Below are positions 45,559 through 55,320 of a stretch of 64,000 bases of DNA, one piece after another (the stretch's first letter is position 1; every line of letters starts with the position of its first letter). The translations under genes were made by a program, and so were the position numbers. The notes beneath the pieces are model-generated. The model saw nothing but the letters and a program-made list of their open reading frames with translations. It did not search any database and was not told where the DNA came from. This DNA is from Bodonicaedibacter sp963693005 (GTDB taxonomy: Bacteria > Pseudomonadota > Alphaproteobacteria > UBA6184). The DNA lies in NCBI GenBank assembly GCA_963693005.1, contig OY843726.1:372001-436000 (forward strand), in the 5' to 3' direction.

Positions 45559-46884
45559 ATGGCTGAACGCGCAACATCATTGAGTAGAAGAAAACTACAT
45601 CCGTTTTTCAGTTTATTGCCTTTGCTATTGTTTCTGTTAGTGTTTGTGTCTTGTGGCATTCAAACGGCTGATGGAGAGCGTCTTAGTTTATCCCCTACCG
45701 TGGCGATTTTGCCAGCTATTTTCTTGGCATTCTTGTGGGAGCCTCGTTCATTTGACCAGAATCTAAACGTTTTTATGAGAGGAGTAGGGCAGAATAGCAT
45801 TTTAGTTATGTGCTTTGTATTTCTATTGTCTGGTGCCTTTAGTTCGGTGATGTCGTCAATTGATGGTATTACGTCTACAGTAAATTTTGCCTTGTATTAT
45901 ATTCCTGATGGATTCATTTTGCCGGGTATATTTGTTGTATCAGCATTTATTAGTTTGGCAATGGGCACCTCAATGGGGACTTTGGCAGCAGTAACGCCTA
46001 TCGCAGTTGGTATTTCAGATGTTTCTGGCATTGAGATGTTGATCTCTGTGGGCGCAGTATTAAGTGGCGCTATGTTTGGTGATAACTTATCTATTATTTC
46101 AGACACAACCATTGCTGCAGTGCAAACGCAAGGATGTGAAATGAAAGATAAGTTTCGCATGAACTTTTTTATTGCACTTCCCGCAATGGTTTTAACAGTT
46201 GCAGTTTTATGGATGTATCCTCAGGGCGAAATGCCTCATAATACTGGCGATTTTAATTTTATTAAAGTTGTGCCATACTTATTGGTGTTGATGTTGTCTT
46301 TATTGGGAATGCATGTCTATTTTATTTTAATTATTGGTACATTGATAGGCGGAATGATAGGGCTTATTAGCCCTGATTATTCTCTGATTCACTATAGTAA
46401 GGCTATCTATAAAGGGTTTACTATAATGGAAGAGATTTTGATTCTATCCATGTTTATTGGTGGGTTGAGTGAATTAATAAAACATCAGGGAGGTATTAAT
46501 TACCTGATACAAAAAACACTTGTTTTTGCTCGACGGTTTAATAAAAATGGCAGGCCTAATATCACTGTTGGAGAGCTTTCAATAGCTGCTATGTCCTCTA
46601 TTGCAGATATCTGTACGGCAAATAATACGGTCTCTATTTTGATGGCTGGTGATGCAAGTCGTAGTATTGCAAAAGAGTATGATATTCCATCAACACGCAC
46701 GGCCAGTTTACTAGATATTTTTTCGTGTATCTTCCAGGGCATTATTCCGTATAGTGCTCAAATTCTTTTAGCTTCATCAGTCTCAGGATTGGGGCCAATG
46801 GAAATTATTGGAAATGTTCATTATTGTTACTTTCTGGCGGTAACTACGTTAATTTCAATTTTCTTTGGTTTAAAACGCTCATAA
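45559..46884 (+). CDS. NhaC-family Na+/H+ antiporter
   Basis: 441 aa, 11-12 TM segments. 'GTSMGTLAAVTPIAVGIS', 'GAVLSGAMFGDNLSIISDTTIAAVQTQGCEM' and 'ADICTANNTVSILMAGDASRSIAKEY' are the NhaC-type ion-binding helices (Asp and Ser/Thr patches). Exchanges Na+ for H+ (or an organic anion) across the inner membrane. In the reconstructed ancestral order fliD followed directly. Confidence 0.85.
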   Translation: MAERATSLSRRKLHPFFSLLPLLLFLLVFVSCGIQTADGERLSLSPTVAILPAIFLAFLWEPRSFDQNLNVFMRGVGQNSILVMCFVFLLSGAFSSVMSSIDGITSTVNFALYYIPDGFILPGIFVVSAFISLAMGTSMGTLAAVTPIAVGISDVSGIEMLISVGAVLSGAMFGDNLSIISDTTIAAVQTQGCEMKDKFRMNFFIALPAMVLTVAVLWMYPQGEMPHNTGDFNFIKVVPYLLVLMLSLLGMHVYFILIIGTLIGGMIGLISPDYSLIHYSKAIYKGFTIMEEILILSMFIGGLSELIKHQGGINYLIQKTLVFARRFNKNGRPNITVGELSIAAMSSIADICTANNTVSILMAGDASRSIAKEYDIPSTRTASLLDIFSCIFQGIIPYSAQILLASSVSGLGPMEIIGNVHYCYFLAVTTLISIFFGLKRS

Positions 46885-46948
46885 CTGCTATTGGCATACA
46901 TTTTGCATGAGTATCTGCATATAAAGGTATTTTTCAGGCGAATATACT

Positions 46949-47009
46949 ATGGCAGACTCAGGAATCAAAAGTGTACAGTTTGGTAACGTTCACCATGATG
47001 GTAAACGCA
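46949..47009 (+). pseudogene. fliD: fliD 5' fragment (first 20 codons)
   Basis: ATG 46949 then 'MADSGIKSVQFGNVHHDGKR', cut by IS copy 3 right after the duplication taaacgca. Continues in frame at 26941 going down on the minus strand. Too short to be found as a gene without that link. Confidence 0.75.
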
Positions 47010-47843
47010 GGCATCGTCAAGTTAAGTTAGATTGAATGTGGTATATAGGGAGATGGTGTTTAAACATAGGGCGTGTTGATGAAGTTAGTGAGTAATCCGA
47101 AGCGGTATAGGTATCCTGGATCTGTGATCAGTTGTGCGATCTGGCAGTATCATCGGTTTAATCTTAGTTATCGAGATGTTCAGGAGCAGCTTGCCTATCG
47201 AGGAATTATAGTGAGCCATGAAACGGTACGGAACTGGTGCGTGAGGTTCTCTAGATCCTTTAAGGATGTCTTGAAGAAACGAGAAGGTCGTGTATCGGAT
47301 AAGTGGCATCTTGATGAAATGAGCTTACGTATCAAAGGGGAACCCTACGTTTTATGGAGAGCCGTCGATTCGAATGGCGTTGAGTTGGATGTCTTTCTAC
47401 AGCGCCGTCGGAACAAAGCTTCTGCGATACGGTTCTTAAGCCGTTTGCTTAAGCATTATGACTCCCCGAGAGTGATCGTCACGGATAAGCTGAGGAGCTA
47501 TATCAGACCGATTAAACAGATGTGTCCTGGTACAGATCATAGATCCCATAAGGGACTGAATAATCGGGTTGAGAATGGACATCAGCCTACGCGACGGAAA
47601 GAGAAGACATTGATTAAGTACAAGTCCCCTCAAGGAACCCAGACGTTGCTTTCCTTAATGGGAAAAGTCAGAAACCTCTTTGCTGTCTCAGTGAATCGCT
47701 ACCGACAACCCGCACGTTTAAGAAGACGGATGTTTGTGGCCGCTAAATCCCTTTGGGATCATGCGGCCTCTAAGACTCTTTACGCCTAATTCCCAAAGCT
47801 CCATCTAACCCCTGTAACCCAACTCACTTAACTTGACGATGCC
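47010..47843 (+). mobile_element. IS6-family element, copy 3
   Basis: 834 bp, same termini. Left flank taaacgca pairs with copy 1; right flank attttaat lies inside nuoM and has no partner. It joins the fliD 5' end to the truncated nuoM. Confidence 0.95.
47079..47789 (+). CDS. IS6-family DDE transposase (copy 3)
   Basis: 236 aa, common version, intact DDE residues. Confidence 0.95.
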   Translation: MKLVSNPKRYRYPGSVISCAIWQYHRFNLSYRDVQEQLAYRGIIVSHETVRNWCVRFSRSFKDVLKKREGRVSDKWHLDEMSLRIKGEPYVLWRAVDSNGVELDVFLQRRRNKASAIRFLSRLLKHYDSPRVIVTDKLRSYIRPIKQMCPGTDHRSHKGLNNRVENGHQPTRRKEKTLIKYKSPQGTQTLLSLMGKVRNLFAVSVNRYRQPARLRRRMFVAAKSLWDHAASKTLYA

Positions 47844-48887
47844 ATTTTAATACCTATGTTTTTGCTTATTGGTGTTTGGGGGGGGGAGAACAGAATCCAT
47901 GCAGCCTACAAGTTTTTCTTATATACGTTTATAGGATCTGTTCTGATGTTGGTGGCATTTCTTTATATTGGCTCAGTTGTTGGAAGTTTCAATATTGAAG
48001 AGTGGAACTCATCTATCGAATTGGTAATGGTTAATAATTTAGGTGTGACAATTTGGTGGGCTCTGTTTATTGGTTTTGCGATAAAGATTCCCATGTTTCC
48101 TGTACACACTTGGCTGCCGTCTGCTCACGTAGAAGCTCCTGCAACTGCATCAATGTTATTGGCAGGCGTTCTGCTAAAAATGGGGGGATATGCAATGATT
48201 CGTTTCCACCTGTTGACGTTTCCAAAGATGTCAGAAGATTTTTTTTATATTGTAGCAATATTAAGTGTAGTGGCCATTGTGTATGCATCACTATTAGCCT
48301 GGACGCAAACTGATATGAAAAAGTTAGTTGCGTACTCTTCTATCGCACATATGGGATATGTGACATTAGGAATATACAGTCAAACCAAAGTTGGAATTAT
48401 TGGCGCAATGGTGCAAATGATAAGTCATGGAGTTATTTCTGTGGGGTTGTTTTTTATGGTGGATATTTTATATCGGCGAACCCAGAGCCGAGACCTAAGT
48501 ATTTATGGTGGAGTTGCAGCAGTTTTACCTAAATTTGCAGTTTTAAGTTTTATGCTTATTTTGGGTTTAATGGGAGTGCCTATGACCAGCGGATTTGTGG
48601 GTGAAATCATGGTCACGGCTGGAGTATTTAAAGTAAGCCCAATGGTTGCTATTTTTGCAGCAAGTGGTGTTGTTTTAGCTCCGATATATGGTTTAACGTT
48701 ATATCGAAAAGTGTTTTTGGGATCGGTGTCAGATAAAGTTTTGAAGATTGCAAAAGTATCCGCTCGTGAACTGTTTGTATTAGGTGGTTTGGTTGCTTTG
48801 ATGGTGTGGATTGGTATTTATCCTAGGGTAATAACTGTACCTCTAGACAAGACTGTGAATTTGATGGTTGAGGGAGCCGTGAAATGA
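47844..48887 (+). pseudogene. nuoM: nuoM, 5'-truncated by IS copy 3
   Basis: About 347 codons of a ~490-residue family; homology begins at once after the IS ('ILIPMFLLIGVWGGENRIHAAYKFFLYTF'), about 150 residues into NuoM. The rest is intact, with 'FPVHTWLPSAHVEAPATASMLLAGVLLKMGGYAMIRF' and 'LVAYSSIAHMGYV' carrying the Lys and His of the proton channel. NuoM is an antiporter-like pump subunit of complex I. The nearest in-frame starts are internal (47857). It overlaps nuoN by 4 bp. Confidence 0.88.
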
Positions 48888-50356
48888 TCGAGTTAATTCA
48901 ACCAGTAATTATTGAGTCTATATTGTTTTTTGGTGCCTGTTGTGTGCTATTGGTTGATGCCTTCCAAAAAACAAAGCGTAATGTTATGCCGTTGGTTTTA
49001 GGTGTGATTTTAGCTGCAATTTTGGGAGGTGTTTTTTTTGATGTAGAGGGGGTTTTTTATTCAGGAATGTTTGCAAATGGCGCCTATACTGGTCTGATAA
49101 AAATATCGGTTCTGTGTTTTGCCTTTGGGTATTTAATTGCAGTATCAACGTTTTTAATCAAATACAACTTTCAACATGCAGAATATTTAGTGATGCTCTT
49201 ATTCATGTTGGTTGGAATAATGCTAATGATTTCAGCTAATCACTTTATTATGCTGTATGTAGGGATGGAAGTGCAGGCGCTATCAGCATATACGCTGGCA
49301 GTAATGCAACGAAAATCATCGTATGCTTCAGAATCTGGAGTGAAGTATTTTATTCTTGGTTCATTGTCATCGGTTGTTTATTTATTTGGGGTGTCATTCT
49401 TGTATGGTGCGGGCGGCACGTTAGATTTTCAAACTTTTGCAACGGTTGTCAGTTCTCAAACTTTAGGTAATGTGGGTGTGGGAACTATTTTAGTATTGTC
49501 GGCAGTTTTGTTTAAAATGGGGGTGGTGCCGTTTCATCAGTGGGTTGCCGATGTGTATCAGGGGGCGCCGACACCATCAACGGCTCTATTTTCGTCTTTA
49601 TTAAAGATAGGCGCAGTTGCGGTGATGTTGAGGTTGTTAAGTGGGCCGTTTGTGTCGGTATTTCCTTTGGTTGGCCTAGAGGTTATTTTGAATGCTTTAG
49701 CTATGTTGTCGTTAATTTGGGGATCAGTTGTTCCTATTTTTCAGACCTCGATAAAGAGGCTGCTTGCCCATGGGGCAATTGGGCATGTTGGCTTTATTTT
49801 GCTAGGAGTTAGTGGATTGACTGTTGTTGGGTTTTCAGCGGTAACATTCTATGTTTTGTTGTATGCGCTTACTTCCTTAATGGTGTTTGCTTGTTTGATG
49901 TCATTACAGAATAGGTTATCTGATGATGATGTTTTGGATGATATTTCTTTGCGGTCGTTGGCGGGCCTTGCAATAGAGCGGCCTAAACATGCGTTTGTGT
50001 TGGCTGTGGGGTTTTTATCAATGGCTGGATTACCCCCATTAATTGGATTTTTCCCTAAGTTGTTAATCTTGAAATATGTATTGCAGCAAGGTTATTGGAG
50101 TATTCTAATCATTGCAGTGATTGCAACAGTTGTGGGGCTGACGTACACTTTGAAATTGGTTAAAAGTATGTATATGAACTCGCAAGAACCACAAATTATT
50201 CAGCCAAACAAAAAAATTAATAAGCGTTTATTTCTTGTGTTTTTACCGTTGATCCTGTTACACATTGTGGGTGGTTATTTGCCATGGGTTCAAAATTTTT
50301 ATGAACATAGTATCGTTCCGGGAGTAAATGCGCTAATGCTAAGTCAATCTGAATGA
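48884..50356 (+). CDS. nuoN: NADH-quinone oxidoreductase subunit N
   Basis: 490 aa, full length, ~14 TM segments. 'MLYVGMEVQALSAYTLAVMQRKS' , 'VPFHQWVADVYQGAPTPSTALFSSLLKIGAVAVMLRLL' and 'AHGAIGHVGFILLG' match the antiporter-like subunits. ATGA-type overlap with nuoM and 4-bp overlap with birA, the usual alphaproteobacterial order. Its operon promoter is now separated by the rearrangement; transcription might come from IS copy 3. Confidence 0.95.
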   Translation: MIELIQPVIIESILFFGACCVLLVDAFQKTKRNVMPLVLGVILAAILGGVFFDVEGVFYSGMFANGAYTGLIKISVLCFAFGYLIAVSTFLIKYNFQHAEYLVMLLFMLVGIMLMISANHFIMLYVGMEVQALSAYTLAVMQRKSSYASESGVKYFILGSLSSVVYLFGVSFLYGAGGTLDFQTFATVVSSQTLGNVGVGTILVLSAVLFKMGVVPFHQWVADVYQGAPTPSTALFSSLLKIGAVAVMLRLLSGPFVSVFPLVGLEVILNALAMLSLIWGSVVPIFQTSIKRLLAHGAIGHVGFILLGVSGLTVVGFSAVTFYVLLYALTSLMVFACLMSLQNRLSDDDVLDDISLRSLAGLAIERPKHAFVLAVGFLSMAGLPPLIGFFPKLLILKYVLQQGYWSILIIAVIATVVGLTYTLKLVKSMYMNSQEPQIIQPNKKINKRLFLVFLPLILLHIVGGYLPWVQNFYEHSIVPGVNALMLSQSE

Positions 50357-51060
50357 AACAGATAACTTTTGATATTATTCGCAGCACGCAAACTGTGGCG
50401 CGTGAGTTGATAGGGACAGAAAAAGTTATGCCGTACGTTGTGTTTGCGTATCGCCAGTGGGGCGGATATGGTAAACATGGGCGCCAGTGGTACTCTGACC
50501 AAGGAAATTTTACAGCGACGTTTGCTGTGAGTTTGTCAAAGTCAGAAGGTGTTTTGCAGAAGCTTTCTATGTGGGTAGGTTTAGAGATTATTCGCTGTTT
50601 GAGAAGTTTTTTGGGAAATGATTTAGGCTTAGCGCTGAAATGGCCAAATGATATTTTGATGCAAGGCAAAAAGATAGGCGGCGTATTAATTGAGCGGCTA
50701 GAAGAAGTATGGTTGATTGGCGTTGGTGTTAATTTGTTGCACGTTCCAGAAACAGTAGATGCCCCATATAGCGTGGGTAGTGTACGAGAGTTGTCAGGTA
50801 GATTTATAGGACCGGAAGTGTTTTTAGAGCGCTTGATGAGAGCTTTTGAAAAGTTAGATGATCATCTTGAAGTGTTGACTTTAGAACAGCTAAGAGATTT
50901 GTATCGAGATAATTTGCAAGGTTTAGGAAGGCAAGTACGTGTTGTGACTCGCCGAAAAGTATTTGATGGAGTTTTAAAAGATATCCAGCTAGATGGAGCT
51001 GCAATAGTGGATGTCGGAGATTGTGAAGAAAAAGTATACGCAGCAGATATATTTATATAG
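50353..51060 (+). CDS. birA: Biotin--[acetyl-CoA-carboxylase] ligase
   Basis: 235 aa, without the N-terminal HTH of the bifunctional repressor. 'GYGKHGRQWYS' is the ATP/biotin loop (GRGRRGR type), 'ALKWPNDILMQGKKIGGVLIE' the KWPND motif. Attaches biotin to BCCP. Coupled to nuoN, followed 9 bp later by rnj. Confidence 0.93.
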   Translation: MKQITFDIIRSTQTVARELIGTEKVMPYVVFAYRQWGGYGKHGRQWYSDQGNFTATFAVSLSKSEGVLQKLSMWVGLEIIRCLRSFLGNDLGLALKWPNDILMQGKKIGGVLIERLEEVWLIGVGVNLLHVPETVDAPYSVGSVRELSGRFIGPEVFLERLMRAFEKLDDHLEVLTLEQLRDLYRDNLQGLGRQVRVVTRRKVFDGVLKDIQLDGAAIVDVGDCEEKVYAADIFI

Positions 51061-51069
51061 GAGTTTTTA

Positions 51070-52737
51070 ATGTTTCCAGAAAATGGAGAAGATAGCCTTT
51101 CTCAGGAAGAAGGATTAGTTTTTGTTCCTTTAGGTGGAGCTGGTGAAATTGGAATGAATCTTAATTTATATGGTTATAATGACCAGTGGATTATGATTGA
51201 TTTGGGGGTGACATTTAATAATGATTTTGGGGTGCAGGTAATTACGCCCGATCCTAAGTTTATTGAAGAAAACAAAGATAACCTTCACGCAATTGTATTA
51301 ACGCATGCGCACGAAGATCATATAGGTGCGATCCCACATTTGTGGTCAAGATTTAGATGCCCTATTTACGGGACGCCATTCACCATGGAGTTGGTAAAAA
51401 ATAAATTGAGAGAGGCTGGTTTGCTTGATCAGGCCGAGCTTCACACGATTCCATTAGGGGGTGAGTTTGAGTTGGGAGACTTTAAACTGAGGTATGTGCA
51501 TCTTACGCATTCGATACCTGAGCCAAATGGTCTACTCATCGAAACACCATTAGGTCGCATTTTTCATACCGGAGATTGGAAGGTTGATCCAAAGCCAGTT
51601 ATTGGGCAGGGAATGGACGTTGAAGCGTTGAAAAAAATTGGGGACGAAGGTGTCCTTGCGATGGTGTGTGATTCGACGAATATTTTTGAAGAAGGAAATG
51701 CAGGCTCTGAGCAAGATGTTCGAGATGCTTTGATTGAACGGGTGAAAGCGCAAACCGATAGAGTTGTAATTTCATGTTTTGCATCAAACGTTGCCAGACT
51801 AGACTCTTGTGTGGCGGCGGCAAAAGAAGCGGGACGTTTTGTTACATTTGTAGGCCGATCTATGGACACAATGATTTCTGCAGCAACTGAAACTAAATAT
51901 TTTTCGAATATTCCTCACCGAATTTCTATTGAAAAAGCTGCTTTATTACCTAGAGACCAAGTTTTATATGTTTGCACGGGAAGTCAGGGAGAGCCCAAGG
52001 CTGCGTTGAAACGTATTGCGCGAGATGGATTTTCTGATGTGCGACTAGACCCCGGTGATGTGGTGATATTTTCATCTAGAAGGATACCAGGAAATGAAAT
52101 TAGAATTTCTGAGCTAAAAAATGATTTAGCTAAGAAAGGTGTAAAGATTTTAAACCATCGAGAAGGATTAATTCATGTTTCAGGACACCCTTGCCAGGAT
52201 GATTTGAGATCAATGTACGAATGGATTCGCCCGAAGGTGTTGGTTCCAGTTCACGGTGAGTATCAGCATTTAATTGAACATGCTCGCTTTGCAAAAGAAA
52301 GCTGTGGAGTAAAGAAAATTGTGATTCCTGAAAATGGATCATTTGTACTGTTAGGTCCTGGAGAACCACAGGTTGTTGATACGGTCCATTCTGGATATTT
52401 AGGTCGAGATGGTCACGATATGATCGATATGGGGGGGAGTATTATGCGAGATCGTCGTAAGCTTTCTGTCGGAGGGATTGTGTTTGTTTCCTTGAACTGG
52501 TCGGACAAAAAACAGAAAGTGACAGATGTTCAGGTTTCTACCCGAGGCTCACTAGAGGTGGGTAAAGATTCACAAGAGTTTGAGCAGGTGTTAGCAGAAA
52601 AAGTTTTAAGCTTTTTAGGTTCTAAAAAGAAAATACCTGACAATAAAATAGAAGAAGAAGTAAGATTATTTGCGCGCCGACATATTAACCGAGTTAGAGG
52701 AATCAAACCTATCATTATTGTACATAATCATGATTAA
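51070..52737 (+). CDS. rnj: Ribonuclease J
   Basis: 555 aa. Beta-lactamase/beta-CASP fold: 'VLTHAHEDHIGAIPHLW' (HxHxDH), 'FHTGDWKVD', the beta-CASP 'SGHPCQDDLRSMYEWIRPKVLVPVHGEY', and a C-terminal domain. 5'-3' exo/endonuclease for RNA decay. The usual neighbour downstream of nuoN-birA in alphaproteobacteria. Confidence 0.94.
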   Translation: MFPENGEDSLSQEEGLVFVPLGGAGEIGMNLNLYGYNDQWIMIDLGVTFNNDFGVQVITPDPKFIEENKDNLHAIVLTHAHEDHIGAIPHLWSRFRCPIYGTPFTMELVKNKLREAGLLDQAELHTIPLGGEFELGDFKLRYVHLTHSIPEPNGLLIETPLGRIFHTGDWKVDPKPVIGQGMDVEALKKIGDEGVLAMVCDSTNIFEEGNAGSEQDVRDALIERVKAQTDRVVISCFASNVARLDSCVAAAKEAGRFVTFVGRSMDTMISAATETKYFSNIPHRISIEKAALLPRDQVLYVCTGSQGEPKAALKRIARDGFSDVRLDPGDVVIFSSRRIPGNEIRISELKNDLAKKGVKILNHREGLIHVSGHPCQDDLRSMYEWIRPKVLVPVHGEYQHLIEHARFAKESCGVKKIVIPENGSFVLLGPGEPQVVDTVHSGYLGRDGHDMIDMGGSIMRDRRKLSVGGIVFVSLNWSDKKQKVTDVQVSTRGSLEVGKDSQEFEQVLAEKVLSFLGSKKKIPDNKIEEEVRLFARRHINRVRGIKPIIIVHNHD

Positions 52738-52798
52738 ATGAATATTAGTATTTGTGAGTAATAATCGGATTAAAGAACAAAAAAAAAGAGAATAAATC

Positions 52799-53962
52799 AT
52801 GCTGGCTAATATTTTCACAAAAGATTTTTACAATCAGTATTTTCATTATCTGGTAGGTATATCTATCCTGATATTGGGGTTTATCGTTGCAAAAATTTTG
52901 GTATCTGTTTTAACTAAGTTGTTAGATCATTCGGTATCTACGCCTGAAGACCTTCAGAGCAATCACGATATTATGAAGAAAGTAAACTTCCCAATCAACT
53001 TAGTTTTTTTGGTGATTGCGGTTTATGCAGTTCATATGTTGGGAGATTTTCCTAAGGCTGCAGAGCCTTATTTACACAAGGCAATTAAGGCAGCTCTGGA
53101 TATTGCGTTTTTTATGACGATGTATTACTTCTTGGGTGCCGTGGTGCTAACTCGGTTGTTTAGTAGTTTTGGCATTGAGGTGAATGAAACGGTAAAAGTA
53201 TTTATAGCAAACATTGTGAAAATTGTAATTGCAGTGTTAGGTGTGGTAACCGTTCTTGGTAACTTCCATATTAATATTGGGCCGGTACTTGGAGGATTGA
53301 CCGTATTAACATCCGCAGTAGCATTAGCGGCCAAAGATTCTATTCAGGGATTAATTGGTTCACTAACTGTTGTGTTAGAAGGCAAGTTTAAAAAGGGCGA
53401 CTGGATTAAAATGGGTGGCCTTCAAGGGTTTGTAGAAAATATTGGAATTCGAACAACAAGTATCCGAGGGTTTGACAAATCATTAACTGTAGTTCCCAAT
53501 AATACATTTACAGGGTCAGAAATTACAAACTTTTCTAAGGTGAATCATTGGGAGATTAACTCGGAAGTGGTGTTGTCTTATAAATCAACACAACGTCAAG
53601 TTGAAAATGTTATTATGCGTTATCGTGATTGGTTGGCAAACAATGTGGATATTGAATCAGACCCATCTAAAGCTCCAATGTGTATTCGCATGAATAACTT
53701 ATCAGATCATGGGTTCAATTTGTTCTTGTTTTTCTATACAAAAACAGCAGACTGGTTAGAGTATATGCGTGTTCGTGAAATGTGCATGATGCAGTTAATT
53801 AAAATTGTTGAAGATGAAGGCACCTCACTGGCATATCCGACACAATCTATTTTACTGGAGAATGAGAATGGTTCTCAGGCTAAAAAAACAGTAAAAAAGG
53901 TAAAATCAGTTGCGGGAACAACTGTCAGTAAAGTCGCTGCAAAAGTTAAAACAAAAAAGTAG
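52799..53962 (+). CDS. MscS-family mechanosensitive channel
   Basis: 387 aa. TM segments at ~20-40, 70-90, 100-125 and 140-165; pore 'GPVLGGLTVLTSAVALAAKDSIQGLIGSLTVVLEGKFKKGDWIKM', C-terminal vestibule, and an extra Lys-rich tail (~365-387, 'KKTVKKVKSVAGTTVSK...KVKTKK'). Different branch from the gene at 5120. Ends 6 bp before the esterase start. Confidence 0.85.
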   Translation: MLANIFTKDFYNQYFHYLVGISILILGFIVAKILVSVLTKLLDHSVSTPEDLQSNHDIMKKVNFPINLVFLVIAVYAVHMLGDFPKAAEPYLHKAIKAALDIAFFMTMYYFLGAVVLTRLFSSFGIEVNETVKVFIANIVKIVIAVLGVVTVLGNFHINIGPVLGGLTVLTSAVALAAKDSIQGLIGSLTVVLEGKFKKGDWIKMGGLQGFVENIGIRTTSIRGFDKSLTVVPNNTFTGSEITNFSKVNHWEINSEVVLSYKSTQRQVENVIMRYRDWLANNVDIESDPSKAPMCIRMNNLSDHGFNLFLFFYTKTADWLEYMRVREMCMMQLIKIVEDEGTSLAYPTQSILLENENGSQAKKTVKKVKSVAGTTVSKVAAKVKTKK

Positions 53963-53968
53963 AAACAC

Positions 53969-54256
53969 GTGTTTGGAGATAAATCAGGAGTTTTTTCTAA
54001 ATTAGTCCCGCAGGCATCGGCATTCTTGAAGCAGCTGGAGGCGTTGAATTTGCCTCCAATTGAGCATGTGCCAGTGGGGCTTTCTAGAGATAGTTATGAG
54101 AAGCTGGCGCGCTACCAAGGTGGGGTGCCCGTTTCAGTTGTGCGTACTGAAGATAGATTAATTTTTTCACGATTGAATCATAATATTCCAATTCGTATTT
54201 ACTGGCCATCTTTACAGCAAGAGTTGCCGTTGTTACTGTATTTTCATGGAGGGGGA
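53969..54256 (+). pseudogene. Esterase 5' part (HSL/family IV), cut by IS copy 4
   Basis: 96 codons from GTG 53969 to the IS, ending in 'LLLYFHGGG', the first half of the oxyanion-hole motif HGGGW. The last 8 bp (gaggggga) are the target duplication; the other half continues at 56003 on the minus strand. Joined: '...YFHGGG-WSRGSLNTHDAL...', exactly in frame. Confidence 0.88.
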
Positions 54257-55090
54257 GGCATCGTCAAGTTAAGTTAGATTGAATGTGGTATATAGGGAGA
54301 TGGTGTTTAAACATAGGGCGTGTTGATGAAGTTAGTGAGTAATCCGAAGCGGTATAGGTATCCTGGATCTGTGATCAGTTGTGCGATCTGGCAGTATCAT
54401 CGGTTTAATCTTAGTTATCGAGATGTTCAGGAGCAGCTTGCCTATCGAGGAATTATAGTGAGCCATGAAACGGTACGGAACTGGTGCGTGAGGTTCTCTA
54501 GATCCTTTAAGGATGTCTTGAAGAAACGAGAAGGTCGTGTATCGGATAAGTGGCATCTTGATGAAATGAGCTTACGTATCAAAGGGGAACCCTACGTTTT
54601 ATGGAGAGCCGTCGATTCGAATGGCGTTGAGTTGGATGTCTTTCTACAGCGCCGTCGGAACAAAGCTTCTGCGATACGGTTCTTAAGCCGTTTGCTTAAG
54701 CATTATGACTCCCCGAGAGTGATCGTCACGGATAAGCTGAGGAGCTATATCAGACCGATTAAACAGATGTGTCCTGGTACAGATCATAGATCCCATAAGG
54801 GACTGAATAATCGGGTTGAGAATGGACATCAGCCTACGCGACGGAAAGAGAAGACATTGATTAAGTACAAGTCCCCTCAAGGAACCCAGACGTTGCTTTC
54901 CTTAATGGGAAAAGTCAGAAACCTCTTTGCTGTCTCAGTGAATCGCTACCGACAACCCGCACGTTTAAGAAGACGGATGTTTGTGGCCGCTAAATCCCTT
55001 TGGGATCATGCGGCCTCTAAGACTCTTTACGCCTAATTCCCAAAGCTCCATCTAACCCCTGTAACCCAACTCACTTAACTTGACGATGCC
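54257..55090 (+). mobile_element. IS6-family element, copy 4
   Basis: 834 bp, same termini. Left flank gaggggga is the reverse complement of the left flank of copy 5 (tccccctc); right flank ttttttac is unpaired. Confidence 0.95.
54326..55036 (+). CDS. IS6-family DDE transposase (copy 4)
   Basis: 236 aa, common version, intact DDE residues. Confidence 0.95.
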   Translation: MKLVSNPKRYRYPGSVISCAIWQYHRFNLSYRDVQEQLAYRGIIVSHETVRNWCVRFSRSFKDVLKKREGRVSDKWHLDEMSLRIKGEPYVLWRAVDSNGVELDVFLQRRRNKASAIRFLSRLLKHYDSPRVIVTDKLRSYIRPIKQMCPGTDHRSHKGLNNRVENGHQPTRRKEKTLIKYKSPQGTQTLLSLMGKVRNLFAVSVNRYRQPARLRRRMFVAAKSLWDHAASKTLYA

Positions 55091-55169
55091 TTTTTTACCC
55101 ATGAAAAACTATTAAGTCACATTATAGGAAGGTAATAAAACAATGTCAATCTTTGTAAAAAAAGAATAC

Positions 55170-55260
55170 TGGCGGAGAGAGAGGGATTCGAACCCTCGAT
55201 ACGGGGTTACCGTATACACACTTTCCAGGCGTGCGCCTTCGACCACTCGGCCACCTCTCC
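55170..55260 (-). tRNA. tRNA-Ser(GGA)
   Basis: 91 nt including CCA on the minus strand. Acceptor GGAGAGG, long variable arm, anticodon loop CTGGAAA giving GGA, T-loop GTTCGAATC. Reads TCC/TCT codons. It sits in the 0.9-kb segment flanked by IS copies 4 and 5. Confidence 0.97.
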
Positions 55261-55320
55261 GTATTTGAACTCTATATGTACTATAAAACACCGCTTATGA
55301 CAAGCGCAGTTAGCGTGAAA

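Noticed and set aside
47085..47633. Open frames antisense to the transposase, repeated in all five IS copies
   Set aside because: They recur only because the element is repeated; composition and lack of start signals mark them as shadows of the transposase.
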